Source: JBOZRQ01 sp050789255 (GTDB lineage Bacteria > Bacillota > Sulfobacillia > Symbiobacteriales > Symbiobacteriaceae). Taken from it: a stretch of 64,000 nucleotides of DNA. Both the position numbers and the translations under genes were made by a program. The DNA is taken from contig JBOZRQ010000020.1 of NCBI GenBank assembly GCA_050789255.1, positions 100,799-164,798 of the forward strand, given 5' to 3'. Positions 9,109 through 18,860 of this stretch are shown here, piece after piece. The notes below the pieces were generated by a model. That model searched no databases and was not told where the DNA came from. It saw nothing but the letters and a program-made list of their open reading frames with translations. How positions within the stretch are numbered: position 1 is the first letter of the stretch; each line of letters begins with the position of its first letter.

Positions 9109-10011
9109 TCATTCCCCTTTCTGGAGTAGGTCCTTGATATACCAACGGCTGTCGCGCTCGATCAGCTTCAGGGTGTAGCGGTAGGTGAAGCGGGCGCCGG
9201 TGACCGGGTCGGTCACCTGCACGTCCACCGTCGCCGACGGTTCCTGCCCGCCGTAAAGCGTGACCCTGCTGACGCCGTCGAAGCTCCAGGAGCCCTGGAG
9301 CGCCGGCAGCTTCACGTCAGGCGCCAGGAAGTAGCTTACGTCGCCCGAGCCGCTCAGGTAGGCCCGGAAGAAGCCGGTGGCCAGGGTCCGTACCCGGTCA
9401 TCCTTGTCGCTGATCTCCTGGGCCGGGGCGCTTTCCGCAACCGGGGCGCCCTTGGCGGGAGGGGTCACGAGGGCCGGGTACTCGGCCACAACCCAGCCGC
9501 CGTTCTCAGTGGCGGCCAGGGGGACGGCAAGGTATGCGGTGGTAACCGGGAAGGTCTTGTGCACAGGGCGCTGGGTGCCGGTCGCATCGGGCTCGGTCGT
9601 GTCCTGGTACGGCGCGACCCGGGCCGCTACGGTGACGATCCACCGGGTTGTGCTCTGCTGTTTGACGCTGTGGATCCAGACCCCCTCCACCTCCTGGCCG
9701 AACCCGGCCTTGCCGGCGGTCCAGCCCGCCTGGGAGTCGAGGCCGGAGGCCAGGAACGGCTGCAGCCGGGTGGAGCGATCGAGGTCGCCGCCGGCCTTGA
9801 AGGTCAGGTACTCCTTGGCGAACATGGGCGCCAGCGACCGCAGCCCGGCGGGCTCAGGTGCAGGCTTTGCTTCCTCTGGTGCGGCTGTGGCGGGCTGGGC
9901 CGGCTGCGGCCCCTCGGGCAGGAATGAGACGACGCCCCGAAGCAAGACCCAGGCCACCAGAAGCCACACGAACCAGCGCAGGACCTTAAGTCCCGCGCCT
10001 TTCCATGCCAT
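9109..10011 (-). CDS. TcpC-family secretion/conjugation protein
   Basis: 300 residues: one N-terminal membrane helix (about 8-28), a Pro/Ala linker, then an extracytoplasmic region made of two similar alpha/beta (NTF2-like) modules, the second near residues 205-298 ending RDSRWYIKDLLQKG. This is the known architecture of TcpC and Tn916 Orf13, VirB8-like scaffold proteins of Gram-positive conjugation machines. The ribosome site GGAGGGGA precedes the ATG. It starts 19 bp after the cohesin/dockerin gene with no terminator between, so cotranscription is likely. Confidence 0.85.
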   Translation of the reverse strand: MAWKGAGLKVLRWFVWLLVAWVLLRGVVSFLPEGPQPAQPATAAPEEAKPAPEPAGLRSLAPMFAKEYLTFKAGGDLDRSTRLQPFLASGLDSQAGWTAGKAGFGQEVEGVWIHSVKQQSTTRWIVTVAARVAPYQDTTEPDATGTQRPVHKTFPVTTAYLAVPLAATENGGWVVAEYPALVTPPAKGAPVAESAPAQEISDKDDRVRTLATGFFRAYLSGSGDVSYFLAPDVKLPALQGSWSFDGVSRVTLYGGQEPSATVDVQVTDPVTGARFTYRYTLKLIERDSRWYIKDLLQKGE

Positions 10012-10030
10012 AGACTCCCCTCCGATTTCC

Positions 10031-12040
10031 TTACTGGTTCTGGTACGGAATCACGGTGCCCGGCGCCGGCTGGCTGGAGAGTGCGCCGCCCTTGGCCCAG
10101 TTCAGGGACAGGTAGCTCAGGTCCAGCAGGTTGACGGCCCCGTTATCATCGAGGTCGGCCAGCGGGTTCCAGTTGGGCGAGCCCGCCGTGGATTGCCAGG
10201 CTCGTGCGAGCACGGCCAGGTCCTCCAGGAAGATCACGTCCCTGGCGTCGGAACGGTCGGCGATGTTGCCGGGAATCAGGAAAACATCGAGATGATCGAG
10301 CGTGGTGGTCTCCCCAACGGTGACCGGCACACTCTGGATTTTGGCAGACAGGTAGGAGGGACGGGTGATCACCAGATCGTAGGTGCCAACCGCCAGGTCG
10401 GTGATGCTGAACTCCCCGGCGGCGTTGGTCGTGGTGCTCTTCACCACGGTGCTGCCGCTGCGGACCTCGACGACCGCCCCGGCGTTGCTGGTGCGTGCCT
10501 GAAGCTCCACAACGCCGCTGATGGCGCCCAGCCGGGTGATCTGCACCGTGGCCGGCTGGCTCTCGCCGTGGGGGATCGACGTCGTCGGAGTGTTGAGGAA
10601 GTGGACGCCTGCGACCCCGACCATGGTCGCCGTGACCGGCGCCGTGCTCTTGACCTTGAAGGTCAGGGTGAAGGCGTTGCCCGTGCTCGCCGAGGGGTCA
10701 TCGGCGTTGTAGATATCGATCAAAACGCTGGTCACGCTGTTGTTCGAGTGCTTGTCAGCGCCTGGGCCGTCAAAGATCGAGCCATCGAAGCTGGCCCCCG
10801 TGAACTCCAGCAGGGAGTCGGCGAAGGTGATCTCGGCGGTCAGCCCGTGCATGGTGGACGGGGCATTCTGAACCTCACCGGTGATCGTGACCGTTTCGCC
10901 CGGCAGGTAGTGGGCCTTATCGGTGAGCAACCGCAGGAACGGCGTGGTGAAATCGGCCGTAGCGGTGGCGGTGGCGGGTCTGCCAGCTCTATCGATGGCA
11001 ATGACCTTGATGAGGTTGACGCCGCCATTCAGCGCGACCGTCTTGGTGTAGGTGCCGGCGGCGGCGTTCACCACCGCCTCATCGTCCGTGGTGGGCAGGG
11101 CGCCGTCCGAGGGGTTGACCAGGACGTAGATCTTGTCGATATTGGCTTCCACGAAGGTGCCTGTCACCGTCAGCGGAGTGACCACCGGGCTGGGCAGGGG
11201 GTTCATCGCCACCTGGGGCGCCACGGTATCGATGTAGAAGCTGACCGGTCCGGCGGAGGCGGTGCCGGTCGTGGCGCTGACCGACTGTGGCCCGTCGGCG
11301 ATGCCGCTGAAGTTGGCGACGAAGACGCCGGAGGCGTTGGCAGTCACCTGCTTGCTCTGCGCCCCGATGCTTACCGTGACGCTGGCGCCGGCAGGAGCCG
11401 TGCCGCTGACCGTCGGGTTCGACGTGGTGACCATGGTTCCAGGCGCCGGCGCCGTGATCGTAAGCGGCGTGGGGATGCCCACGTTTACGGAGACCGCCGG
11501 GCCGAAGTCCGGCGTGATGGGATCGCCCAGGGAGTTCACGAGCTTGACATGGACGCTCGAAGGTGCGAGGGAGAAGGTGACCGACAGGGTATCCGGGCCG
11601 GAGAACCGGCCCTCAAACTCCATGGTGCCGAGCACGCGCTCGCCTGCCTCGGTGGCGCCGGCAACCTGGCCGACCCGCACAGCCACCAGGCTCTGCCGAC
11701 TAATGCCGGTCTGCGGGTTGGAGGGCATGCTGGTGAAGTACTCCGATTCTGTAAGCGCGGTAGTGACGATGCCCATGGCAGTAGTGGCAGTGGTGACGCC
11801 ACCGACGGGGAGCACCGGTACGAGCAGGTTGGAGTCGTAGTAGACGTCCACGGAGGAGCCGTACACGTCCACCGCACCGGTGATCTTGACCGTGAGCACC
11901 ACGCGCTCGCCGGGCGCCACCGAACTCTTGTCCGTGGTGAGCGTGATGAGCGGGCGCGGCGCTTCTGCTGCCTGCACGCCGGGCACAAGCAATAGCGAAA
12001 GCATCAGGGCAATGGTCAAGGCGGAGATCCACCTCTTCAC
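10031..12040 (-). CDS. Exported cohesin/Ig/dockerin protein
   Basis: 669 residues from GTG 12040 (GGAGGGA, 9 bp spacing). In order: signal peptide (1-24), cohesin-like domain (about 30-188), two Ig-like domains (190-368), second cohesin-like domain (370-500), a carboxypeptidase-regulatory/CnaB-like beta domain (505-590) and a type I dockerin (595-652). The dockerin's second calcium loop, DLDDNGAVNLLDL, is canonical; the first loop is degenerate. With both cohesin and dockerin in one chain it could polymerise or bridge other surface proteins. It lies 37 bp after a stalk-cohesin gene and 19 bp before TcpC, linking the adhesion module to the secretion module. Confidence 0.85.
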   Translation of the reverse strand: MKRWISALTIALMLSLLLVPGVQAAEAPRPLITLTTDKSSVAPGERVVLTVKITGAVDVYGSSVDVYYDSNLLVPVLPVGGVTTATTAMGIVTTALTESEYFTSMPSNPQTGISRQSLVAVRVGQVAGATEAGERVLGTMEFEGRFSGPDTLSVTFSLAPSSVHVKLVNSLGDPITPDFGPAVSVNVGIPTPLTITAPAPGTMVTTSNPTVSGTAPAGASVTVSIGAQSKQVTANASGVFVANFSGIADGPQSVSATTGTASAGPVSFYIDTVAPQVAMNPLPSPVVTPLTVTGTFVEANIDKIYVLVNPSDGALPTTDDEAVVNAAAGTYTKTVALNGGVNLIKVIAIDRAGRPATATATADFTTPFLRLLTDKAHYLPGETVTITGEVQNAPSTMHGLTAEITFADSLLEFTGASFDGSIFDGPGADKHSNNSVTSVLIDIYNADDPSASTGNAFTLTFKVKSTAPVTATMVGVAGVHFLNTPTTSIPHGESQPATVQITRLGAISGVVELQARTSNAGAVVEVRSGSTVVKSTTTNAAGEFSITDLAVGTYDLVITRPSYLSAKIQSVPVTVGETTTLDHLDVFLIPGNIADRSDARDVIFLEDLAVLARAWQSTAGSPNWNPLADLDDNGAVNLLDLSYLSLNWAKGGALSSQPAPGTVIPYQNQ

Positions 12041-12077
12041 CGGGTCGTCCCTCCCTCAGCTGCCAGCACTGCACGGA

Positions 12078-12965
12078 CTAGTTAGTAATGGTGGTGGAAC
12101 CGTTCACGAAGACGGGCTGCACATACTGCAACGGAAACTTGGGTGAGGAGGTCAGCACGCTGAGTGCCCCGTTGCCCGCCTCGGCGCCGGAGCCCAGCAC
12201 AAAGTTGACGTCCCCGGTAGCCTTGGGTTTGAACCTGACCTGAAACAGGACGCCATCCCCGCTGAAGGTGCCGCCCTGGTTGGCGATTACGTAGAGCACC
12301 CGGCCGGCCCGCGGCGCCGTGTCGGGCAGCTGTGTGCCGTTGCTCATGACGGCGCCGCGCACTACCCCGAGGAATTCCGCCTTGGTCGGGTCGAAGGTGA
12401 GGGTAATGGCCGCAGCGCTTACCTGCTGCCACCTTTCGGCGCGCACCGTCACCATGAAGGAGTCGGCGGTGACAGCGACCGAGGCCGGCGCATCCACCAC
12501 GACGGTGTGGCTCGATGTGGGGGCGGTGGCCGGCGGTACGAGGCCAACCGTGCGGGTGGCGGGCTCCCAGTTCACCTGGAAGCCGAACTCCTCGCTGATA
12601 AACCGGAGCGGCACCATCGTGCGGTCCTTGTAGATGAAGGGGGCGACGTCAATCTGTACGGCCCGCCCGTCCACGAGCACGTCCCGGCTGTCGATGGTCA
12701 GGATCACCGTCTTTTCGCCGTAGTGGATGGTGACCTGGCGCTTGACCCCGTTCCACTCCAGCTTCGCCTCGATGCGCTCAAGCACGAAGCGGACCGGGAC
12801 GAAGGTCCGGTCGTCGCGAATGACGGGCGGCACCTCAAAGAGCACGGGCTGCCCGTTAAACGAGACCTGCACATCTTCCGAGTCGGCGAGGGCAGGGCGC
12901 CCGGGGAGCCCCAGGGAGACGAGAACCAGGAGAACGGTCAACGCCAGGACAACCCGCCGAACCAT
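12078..12965 (-). CDS. Exported stalk-domain (copper amine oxidase N-like) plus cohesin protein
   Basis: ATG 12965 is chosen over the upstream in-frame TTG because GAGGTGG precedes it and a signal peptide follows; 295 residues. About 28-140 form two copper-amine-oxidase-N-like stalk repeats, marked by DRTFVPVRFVLERI and KDRTMVPLRFISEEFGF. About 155-290 form a cohesin-like domain with the VSAAAITLTFDP strand pattern. It is closely similar to the product of 29364-30446. It is the first gene of the run that continues through the cohesin/dockerin gene into the secretion genes. Confidence 0.85.
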   Translation of the reverse strand: MVRRVVLALTVLLVLVSLGLPGRPALADSEDVQVSFNGQPVLFEVPPVIRDDRTFVPVRFVLERIEAKLEWNGVKRQVTIHYGEKTVILTIDSRDVLVDGRAVQIDVAPFIYKDRTMVPLRFISEEFGFQVNWEPATRTVGLVPPATAPTSSHTVVVDAPASVAVTADSFMVTVRAERWQQVSAAAITLTFDPTKAEFLGVVRGAVMSNGTQLPDTAPRAGRVLYVIANQGGTFSGDGVLFQVRFKPKATGDVNFVLGSGAEAGNGALSVLTSSPKFPLQYVQPVFVNGSTTITN

Positions 12966-13089
12966 AGCGCCACCTCTGTGAAAGCACGCTTGCCGCAATA
13001 ATAGAACTCGGAATGTAGAAACTTTCGGGAGAGCACCCTAAATTCCTGTTGATTCTCAACTATTCCTTGGTAAAAGTTTTGGAGGGCAA

Positions 13090-13131
13090 AGGGAAACCGG
13101 CGCCCAATGCCAGGTGGCCTTGGACGCCGGT
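13090..13131 (-). terminator. Terminator after the 1883-residue surface protein gene
   Basis: On the minus strand ACCGGCGTCC pairs with GGGCGCCGGT around a 16-base loop and is followed by TTTCCCTTT. The intergenic stretch from here to 12966 is AT-richer than its surroundings and must hold the promoter of the stalk-cohesin/secretion operon, but no convincing -35/-10 pair was found. Confidence 0.65.
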
Positions 13132-13141
13132 GCAGGGCGGG

Positions 13142-16100
13142 CTAGGGGGTGCCGAGGGTCAGGGTCACGCTCTCGGTGGCGTCCGACGTCAAAGAGACGT
13201 AGGCCGTGGCCGTGTACGTTCCCGCTTCAACCTGTACGGTGTAGGTCCCGATCGCCGGCACCCGGGTCAGGTCAACCACGGTCTCACCGCTGGCGTTCAG
13301 ACGGACGACGGTGGTCAGTAACGAGCGGTCCTCCCCTACCGGGTTGGAATAGAGCAGGGTGACCTTTGCTTCGGCCGGCAGGGTTATACCCGCGGGCGCC
13401 TGGATGGTGAGATGCACTCCGCCGGCGTTGCTCAGCGCTTCCGCCTCGGGCGTGTAGTTGCGCGCGATGCGGGCCAGGTCGAGCAGGTCGATCGCTTGGT
13501 CGCCGTTGGTGTCCGCCAGACCGGAAAAGTAAGAGTCGCCTGTCTGACCATAGTGCTCGGCATACATCGCCAGGTCAGCGCCGTCGATCTTTCCGTCCAC
13601 GTTCAGGTCGCCGAACTTGAGGGTGATCGTCGGTACGGTGATTAGGGCATCGGCGGATTGCGCAGTCGCCTCAGCTACCAGGTAGCCGGGCGAAATGGCC
13701 AGGGTGGTCGCCGTGAGGGTTCCCAGCGGCAGATTGAAGACGGCGTACTTCGTATGCGACGCTGTCGGCCGACCATCGACCCACGCTCGCTGTCTGACTC
13801 CGGTGCTGTCCGTCACCCACACCGCCAGATCACCGGTACTGGTCGGTCCTATGCGGTCGATGAAACCGCTCACGGCTCGGTTCGCCACGCCGGTCTCGTC
13901 GCGCAGCACGCTGAACCGGACGTCTGCCGGAGGTACGGGGACCCCCGATTCCTTGATGGTGCTATCCTCGGTGAACTCGAAGGTTGTGTTGCCTGCAAAG
14001 TCCGGTTTGGCCTGAAACTCCACGAGGATACGGGGCAGAGTACCGGCGCCGGACCACCTTACCAACAGTACGCCCGTGGCGGCGTCGTCCTCCATGGTGA
14101 TTCCATTGGCCGCGCAGTCGACGGTGGCTCCTTGGACAAAGCAGTGAGCGGTGCCGGTCAGGGCTACCTGAGCCGGGTTGTACCGAACGCCCAGATCCAG
14201 TGAACTGGGGGAGTTGGCACCGTACACCGCGATCTCCAGACCGATTCGGCCGCCGGGCTCCACATAGTGACCGGGGTTGACAGACGGGAAGGTGCGCCCT
14301 CTCACCTGGACCCGAGGGCCGACTAGAACGGTGGTTTCAGCTACCCACGGCTTGGTCCCATAGAGGCCCGCCGGCTGCGTCACTCTTAGGCTGTAAACGC
14401 CATCCGGGATGCCGCTTCTCACCGGCGCCGAGGCGCTGCCGGTAAGCCAGCTGCCCAGGAAATGGCTCCCGTTCTCACTGTAGAGCCAGCCCTCCATGTT
14501 GGGGTTGCCGCCGGCGTTGAAATGGATGACCCGCTGAAGACGGTCACCAGCCTCAGTGGTCAGGTGTAGCTGGAAGTTCAGGTTCTCGCCCTGTCGGACG
14601 TGTGTGTTCTCCACGGTCAGAGTAGCCGTCACGTCCCCACCGAGGTCCTTCCAGACTGTCGGGTTCTCACCTGCAACAAGAGCGATTCCCGAACCGCCCC
14701 GCCTGAAGGGGTAGGACCAGTCGGTCATCCCTTCATCAATCCGAAGCTCGTAACCCTCCAGGGTGACCGTGCCAGGCTTGAAGTACAGGGCGGTGGGCCC
14801 ATCAAGGTAGTAGCCGATTTCTGCCACGGCGTTCCCGCTGCTGACGAGAAGACTGATCGCCATGGGCGCAGCGTTCTGCGTGCCCAGGTGGCCGGGAACC
14901 ACCCGAGCCAGCGGGTCCGTGGTTGAGTACTGGTAGTCATGCGAACTGTCGGGCTGAACGTCGGGCTCCATCATCATATAGACGTTCCCGCCGCTGAAGA
15001 AGGTGAAGCTGAAGCCGTAGCTGCCGCCCGGCATGACCCGGATGGTACCGGTGTCGCTCTCGGTCAGCCAGGTCATGCTTGCCGGACCGAGTCCGGTGAT
15101 CATGGCAGCCATCGGGTAGCGCGTGTAGTTCCCGTCGTGCAGAGCCGCGCTGTACTGAATGGGCTTGGTCTGGCTGAGGTCGAAGCTGACCGTGGTCACC
15201 TGACCCGGCTGAACAACGACGTCCCCGCGGGTGAGGTAGTACCCTTCCGGATTGGCGATCACCCCGTAGGTGCCCTTCTCCACCAGGTAGTACCCGGGTT
15301 CCATGCCATGGTACCCGGTCGACTGCCCGTAACTCCCGTCCGCCTGCTTGGGCAGGGCAATCAGGGCCTGACCCATCGGCAGGGCCGCTGTCTGCACCAT
15401 GCCGGTCAGTTCAGCCTTCAGAATGCCCCAGGTCTGGTCGTCCGTCACCAGCAGGACCTGACCGGCGTACTCCCCGCGCACCAAGGCAGTGACAGGCGCG
15501 GGGCCACCCTCGGAACGGTCCAGTGTGAAGGTGACCCGGCCCTGGCTGTCCGTGACAGCGCTGGAGGCCAGACTCCCATTCACCCGGCTGCCATAAGGCA
15601 GGCTCACAGTCACGTCGGGCTCGGGCAGACCGTCGAACGTCACGGTGACGGTCACAGTGCCGTCGCCTTGGTTCTTGACCCACGGACGGCTGAGGCTCAG
15701 GGCGGGGCCGGGTTCAGCTGCCTTCATGTTCACCGTGGTCGAGAGTGCCACGTCACCGAACAGGGGCCCGGCCTCAGACAGGGTGCCCGTAATGGTGTAC
15801 ACGGCCGCTTCGGTCGGGGTGAATTTCATGGAGTCGTCGTTCTCCTCCGTCGCCACCACGGTCCCGGTCGAGTCTTTCACCTCGTAAGTCGGGTAGACCG
15901 TGTGTCCCCAGTTGCCGTCCTTGGCGGCGCGGTAGGTGTGCACCAGCACAGCACTGGAGCTCTCCGGCTGCAGCGTGAAGTAGCTGGCCTTGCCCCTGAC
16001 CAGGTTCGCCGGTCCCTTCAGGTTCGAAGCCCAAGCCGAGCCGCCAGCAGTGAAGGTACGCGGCTCATCCCCCTTCGAGAAGGTAACGTAGCCGTATTGA

Positions 16101-18793
16101 CTGCGATCTGCCTCTTTCGTCCTAAAGATGTACTCGTAGACCGAATCGTCCTGAGGAAGCTCGATAGCTCCATAGACGATGTAGTTTTCAGGGGCCACCC
16201 GGTACGCACCGGCGCCCTCCAGTTCGAGGTAGAACTCCCCGAAGAAGTTGGGAGAGCCCACGTAGAGGCGACCTGTCGTGACGGGGTTTCCGTGGCCGTC
16301 CTGCGTCACATAGTTCAGGATGGGCGCTTCGGCAAAATCCAGGGCGTCTTCCGAAGCGAGGTGGTTGAAACGTCCGAACACGTGGTGGTCGCTGCTGGCC
16401 GTCATGACGGAGAAGGTCCCTGTCATGTTGGTGTACAGCGTAGCCACGCCGTCCTTATTCGTTACGGTCGGCGGGGTGGCCAGCGTGGTGGAGGTGTCGT
16501 TCAGGAACAAAACCGAGACATCGCCAAGGAGTTCCGACCCGTTCTTCACCGTAACAGTGAACGGGTGGACATTGTCCATGGTGCTCGGATCGACGGAGAC
16601 GGTAAGTCGCTTCTGAGGCTCGGCGATGTCCACGGTCCCCTCAAGCAGGTAGGGAACCCTGGCCGAGTCGATCGCGGCGGCGACGAACTTGTAGGTCCCG
16701 ACCTTGACGGGAACCGCGGGACCGTACAGCCACCAGTCGTCGTCGTCGGCGCCAAACAACCTTGCGGCGACCCAGTCCGGGTCAACAGGGTTCTGACCGG
16801 TATGGTCCAGCATGTTGAGGGTAACCAATGCGTACCCGGGCTCAACCATGGCCAGGTCGATGTAGGCTTCCGCCTGGTTAGGCACTGTAACCGTAAAGTA
16901 GGCCGTCTGGTTTTCTGCGTCGGTTTTGAACTTGACGGTCGCTTTGCCTTGAGCGTCGGTCCATCCGTACAGCTCACCGCGCCACCAGACTTCAGCCCAG
17001 GGCTCCGGTGCGGTGCCGTCGCTGACGGTGAACTTCAACGTGTGGATCTGGCCGTCAGCGGGGACCAGAAGGTCAGTGGGATCCCCAAAGTCGTCCTCAA
17101 CGTGCACCTGCAGCCATGGTTCTACGACCTCGAACTCTGCGTCTGGTGCCGAGGTGGATATCTCAGCAGGGAAATAGGACCCCAATCCGGCTGAGAATGA
17201 GCCTGTCAGCTTGTACGTCCCTAGCTCGTCGGCGTACCAGTCGAGCGACCAATCCGTAGAGGAGTCAATCGGCTCGTCGGAACTGTCTTTGAGTGTCAGT
17301 GTCGGGTCGACCCAGTCGTAATTCGAGCCCTCCCAGACGCGGAAGAGATGCACCGCCGCCTTTCCGTTGCCCACTCTCATGTTGAGCTCCGGCGACATGT
17401 ACTGCTCCACCCGAGGGGCCACCTCCAGGTAGGGGGACATGCTGGCGGGGTCAATGGCAAAATCCAGGGTTTGCCCGGGCGCCAAGTTCACCTGCCACCT
17501 GGCCCTCCCGCCTTGCAATGCAAAAAACCAGTACTCCCAGAAGCGGGAGCTATCTGTTGCGTCTGGTACTCCGACTCCGGCCTCCATGTAGTGGCCTCCC
17601 GGCGTGATCCTAAAGCTGCCAGGGGAGCGCCGCACATACTGTGAGCCCATACCAGGGTTTACCCAGATGGCTGACCACTGATGAGCCCCGCCAACGGTGA
17701 AGTTCACGGTTGGTGCGTTGGCAGGAACGTCTAGCTCAACGCTGGCCCCTGTGGTGGATACACCAATATCCCGCAGGTAGCCAACTTGGTTCGGACCACT
17801 GGCAGCGACAAAGTAGGTACGATCCTTGGTAACACGGATCGTCGCCGTACCGTCCGAACCGGTCCGTGCAACCGGATCCTGAATGTATATTTTGACGTTG
17901 GCCAAGGTCGGCCATATCTCAGCGCCAGCTACCGACGCACCCGCGTCCGTCATATGTACCGTTAGGGGCACGGTGTCGGCTCCCGACACTTGAAGCGTGG
18001 TTGCCGCCATGTCCGGAACGTTGACTTCGCCGGTCATGTAGTAATACTCCGGGGCATCGTCGGGCGTATGCACGACGGCGGTCATAGGTCCCGCAGGGGA
18101 GATCCACTGCGAGAAGCCGCCGTTGGAGGAACCACCAAACCATTCCTTGGCTGAACCATCCGCGTTTACCTGAAATCCACGCACCGAAACATCGTTAAAG
18201 TAGTAGCCCTGCCGATCTTTCGCAACGACATTCACAAGACCCCAACCGGGCTCCAGGGCAAAAACGGTAGTCCACGACTGCATTGAGCCCGATACGGCCC
18301 GAACCTCGTACCGGCCTCGATACTGCCAGTCTGCCGAGACGACAGCCTTGCCGTTACTGCCAGTGGACGTCCACGACTGGCCGTTTAGGAGGATTTGGGC
18401 GTTCGCTACGGGTTGACCGCCCGAATCGGTCACCTCAACGGACAGGGCGTGCACACCCAGGTTAATCACATGGTCGTAGATATCGGTGAAGTCGTCAGTA
18501 ACACTAATAGAGATGTAGTCTCCGTAGGAGCTGGTCTGCGTGGGCGGAGAGGTTTGCGATTGCGACACGGAACCATCGATACGGTCTGAGTGATACCTGT
18601 CGAGCGGCGGCATGGGTGATGGCTCTTCAGCACCGTGCCTCTCCATCTCTTTCGAATCGACAGGCGCCTTGAACGGCGTCGATGCACCTGGCAGTCCATG
18701 GACAGACTCTGCCCCGTGCGCCAGGGAAGGCACCATGAGCACCGTCGACAGCAGAAGGGCGGCAAGCCCTGCCCTGACCTTCGCTACGTTCAT
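13142..18793 (-). CDS. Very large exported beta-domain protein with cohesin and dockerin
   Basis: 1883 residues from ATG 18793; GGGGGGATTCGG stands just upstream, and a TTG one codon earlier is the alternative start. After a signal peptide the chain is built of many beta-sandwich repeats of the Ig/carboxypeptidase-regulatory kind (for example TDSGGQPVANAQILLNG near 125). A cohesin-like domain occupies about 1498-1628, and a type I dockerin with two intact calcium loops (DLNVDGKIDGADL and DTNGDQAIDLLDL) lies near 1724-1788. About 95 residues follow the dockerin, so it is not terminal. No catalytic domain was recognised. It probably docks onto cohesins of neighbouring proteins at the cell surface. 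Confidence 0.8.
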   Translation of the reverse strand: MNVAKVRAGLAALLLSTVLMVPSLAHGAESVHGLPGASTPFKAPVDSKEMERHGAEEPSPMPPLDRYHSDRIDGSVSQSQTSPPTQTSSYGDYISISVTDDFTDIYDHVINLGVHALSVEVTDSGGQPVANAQILLNGQSWTSTGSNGKAVVSADWQYRGRYEVRAVSGSMQSWTTVFALEPGWGLVNVVAKDRQGYYFNDVSVRGFQVNADGSAKEWFGGSSNGGFSQWISPAGPMTAVVHTPDDAPEYYYMTGEVNVPDMAATTLQVSGADTVPLTVHMTDAGASVAGAEIWPTLANVKIYIQDPVARTGSDGTATIRVTKDRTYFVAASGPNQVGYLRDIGVSTTGASVELDVPANAPTVNFTVGGAHQWSAIWVNPGMGSQYVRRSPGSFRITPGGHYMEAGVGVPDATDSSRFWEYWFFALQGGRARWQVNLAPGQTLDFAIDPASMSPYLEVAPRVEQYMSPELNMRVGNGKAAVHLFRVWEGSNYDWVDPTLTLKDSSDEPIDSSTDWSLDWYADELGTYKLTGSFSAGLGSYFPAEISTSAPDAEFEVVEPWLQVHVEDDFGDPTDLLVPADGQIHTLKFTVSDGTAPEPWAEVWWRGELYGWTDAQGKATVKFKTDAENQTAYFTVTVPNQAEAYIDLAMVEPGYALVTLNMLDHTGQNPVDPDWVAARLFGADDDDWWLYGPAVPVKVGTYKFVAAAIDSARVPYLLEGTVDIAEPQKRLTVSVDPSTMDNVHPFTVTVKNGSELLGDVSVLFLNDTSTTLATPPTVTNKDGVATLYTNMTGTFSVMTASSDHHVFGRFNHLASEDALDFAEAPILNYVTQDGHGNPVTTGRLYVGSPNFFGEFYLELEGAGAYRVAPENYIVYGAIELPQDDSVYEYIFRTKEADRSQYGYVTFSKGDEPRTFTAGGSAWASNLKGPANLVRGKASYFTLQPESSSAVLVHTYRAAKDGNWGHTVYPTYEVKDSTGTVVATEENDDSMKFTPTEAAVYTITGTLSEAGPLFGDVALSTTVNMKAAEPGPALSLSRPWVKNQGDGTVTVTVTFDGLPEPDVTVSLPYGSRVNGSLASSAVTDSQGRVTFTLDRSEGGPAPVTALVRGEYAGQVLLVTDDQTWGILKAELTGMVQTAALPMGQALIALPKQADGSYGQSTGYHGMEPGYYLVEKGTYGVIANPEGYYLTRGDVVVQPGQVTTVSFDLSQTKPIQYSAALHDGNYTRYPMAAMITGLGPASMTWLTESDTGTIRVMPGGSYGFSFTFFSGGNVYMMMEPDVQPDSSHDYQYSTTDPLARVVPGHLGTQNAAPMAISLLVSSGNAVAEIGYYLDGPTALYFKPGTVTLEGYELRIDEGMTDWSYPFRRGGSGIALVAGENPTVWKDLGGDVTATLTVENTHVRQGENLNFQLHLTTEAGDRLQRVIHFNAGGNPNMEGWLYSENGSHFLGSWLTGSASAPVRSGIPDGVYSLRVTQPAGLYGTKPWVAETTVLVGPRVQVRGRTFPSVNPGHYVEPGGRIGLEIAVYGANSPSSLDLGVRYNPAQVALTGTAHCFVQGATVDCAANGITMEDDAATGVLLVRWSGAGTLPRILVEFQAKPDFAGNTTFEFTEDSTIKESGVPVPPADVRFSVLRDETGVANRAVSGFIDRIGPTSTGDLAVWVTDSTGVRQRAWVDGRPTASHTKYAVFNLPLGTLTATTLAISPGYLVAEATAQSADALITVPTITLKFGDLNVDGKIDGADLAMYAEHYGQTGDSYFSGLADTNGDQAIDLLDLARIARNYTPEAEALSNAGGVHLTIQAPAGITLPAEAKVTLLYSNPVGEDRSLLTTVVRLNASGETVVDLTRVPAIGTYTVQVEAGTYTATAYVSLTSDATESVTLTLGTP

Positions 18794-18821
18794 CAACCGA
18801 ATCCCCCCAAGCTAAAGTGAC

Positions 18822-18849
18822 GGGGGGCCGGGCCTCAGCCCGGCCCCCC
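18822..18849. terminator. Strong GC hairpin between two surface-protein genes
   Basis: GGGGGGCCGGGC and GCCCGGCCCCCC form a perfect 12-bp stem with a CTCA loop, only 11 bp after the end of the SLH anchor gene. The T-run is poor, so it may reduce rather than abolish transcription into the next gene. Confidence 0.7.
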
Positions 18850-18860
18850 TTGGTGGGCGA

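Noticed and set aside
4199..10011. An integrative conjugative element
   Set aside because: No integrase, relaxase, excisionase, direct repeats or tRNA target was seen, and the flanking genes look chromosomal.
12966..13089. A clear promoter for the stalk-cohesin/secretion operon
   Set aside because: Several AT-rich hexamers exist, but none gives a -35/-10 pair with proper spacing that I would defend.
9377..17194. Long plus-strand open frames across the cohesin/dockerin genes
   Set aside because: They lie opposite genes with signal peptides, dockerin loops and good ribosome sites. The plus-strand products are low-complexity, typical antisense shadows.
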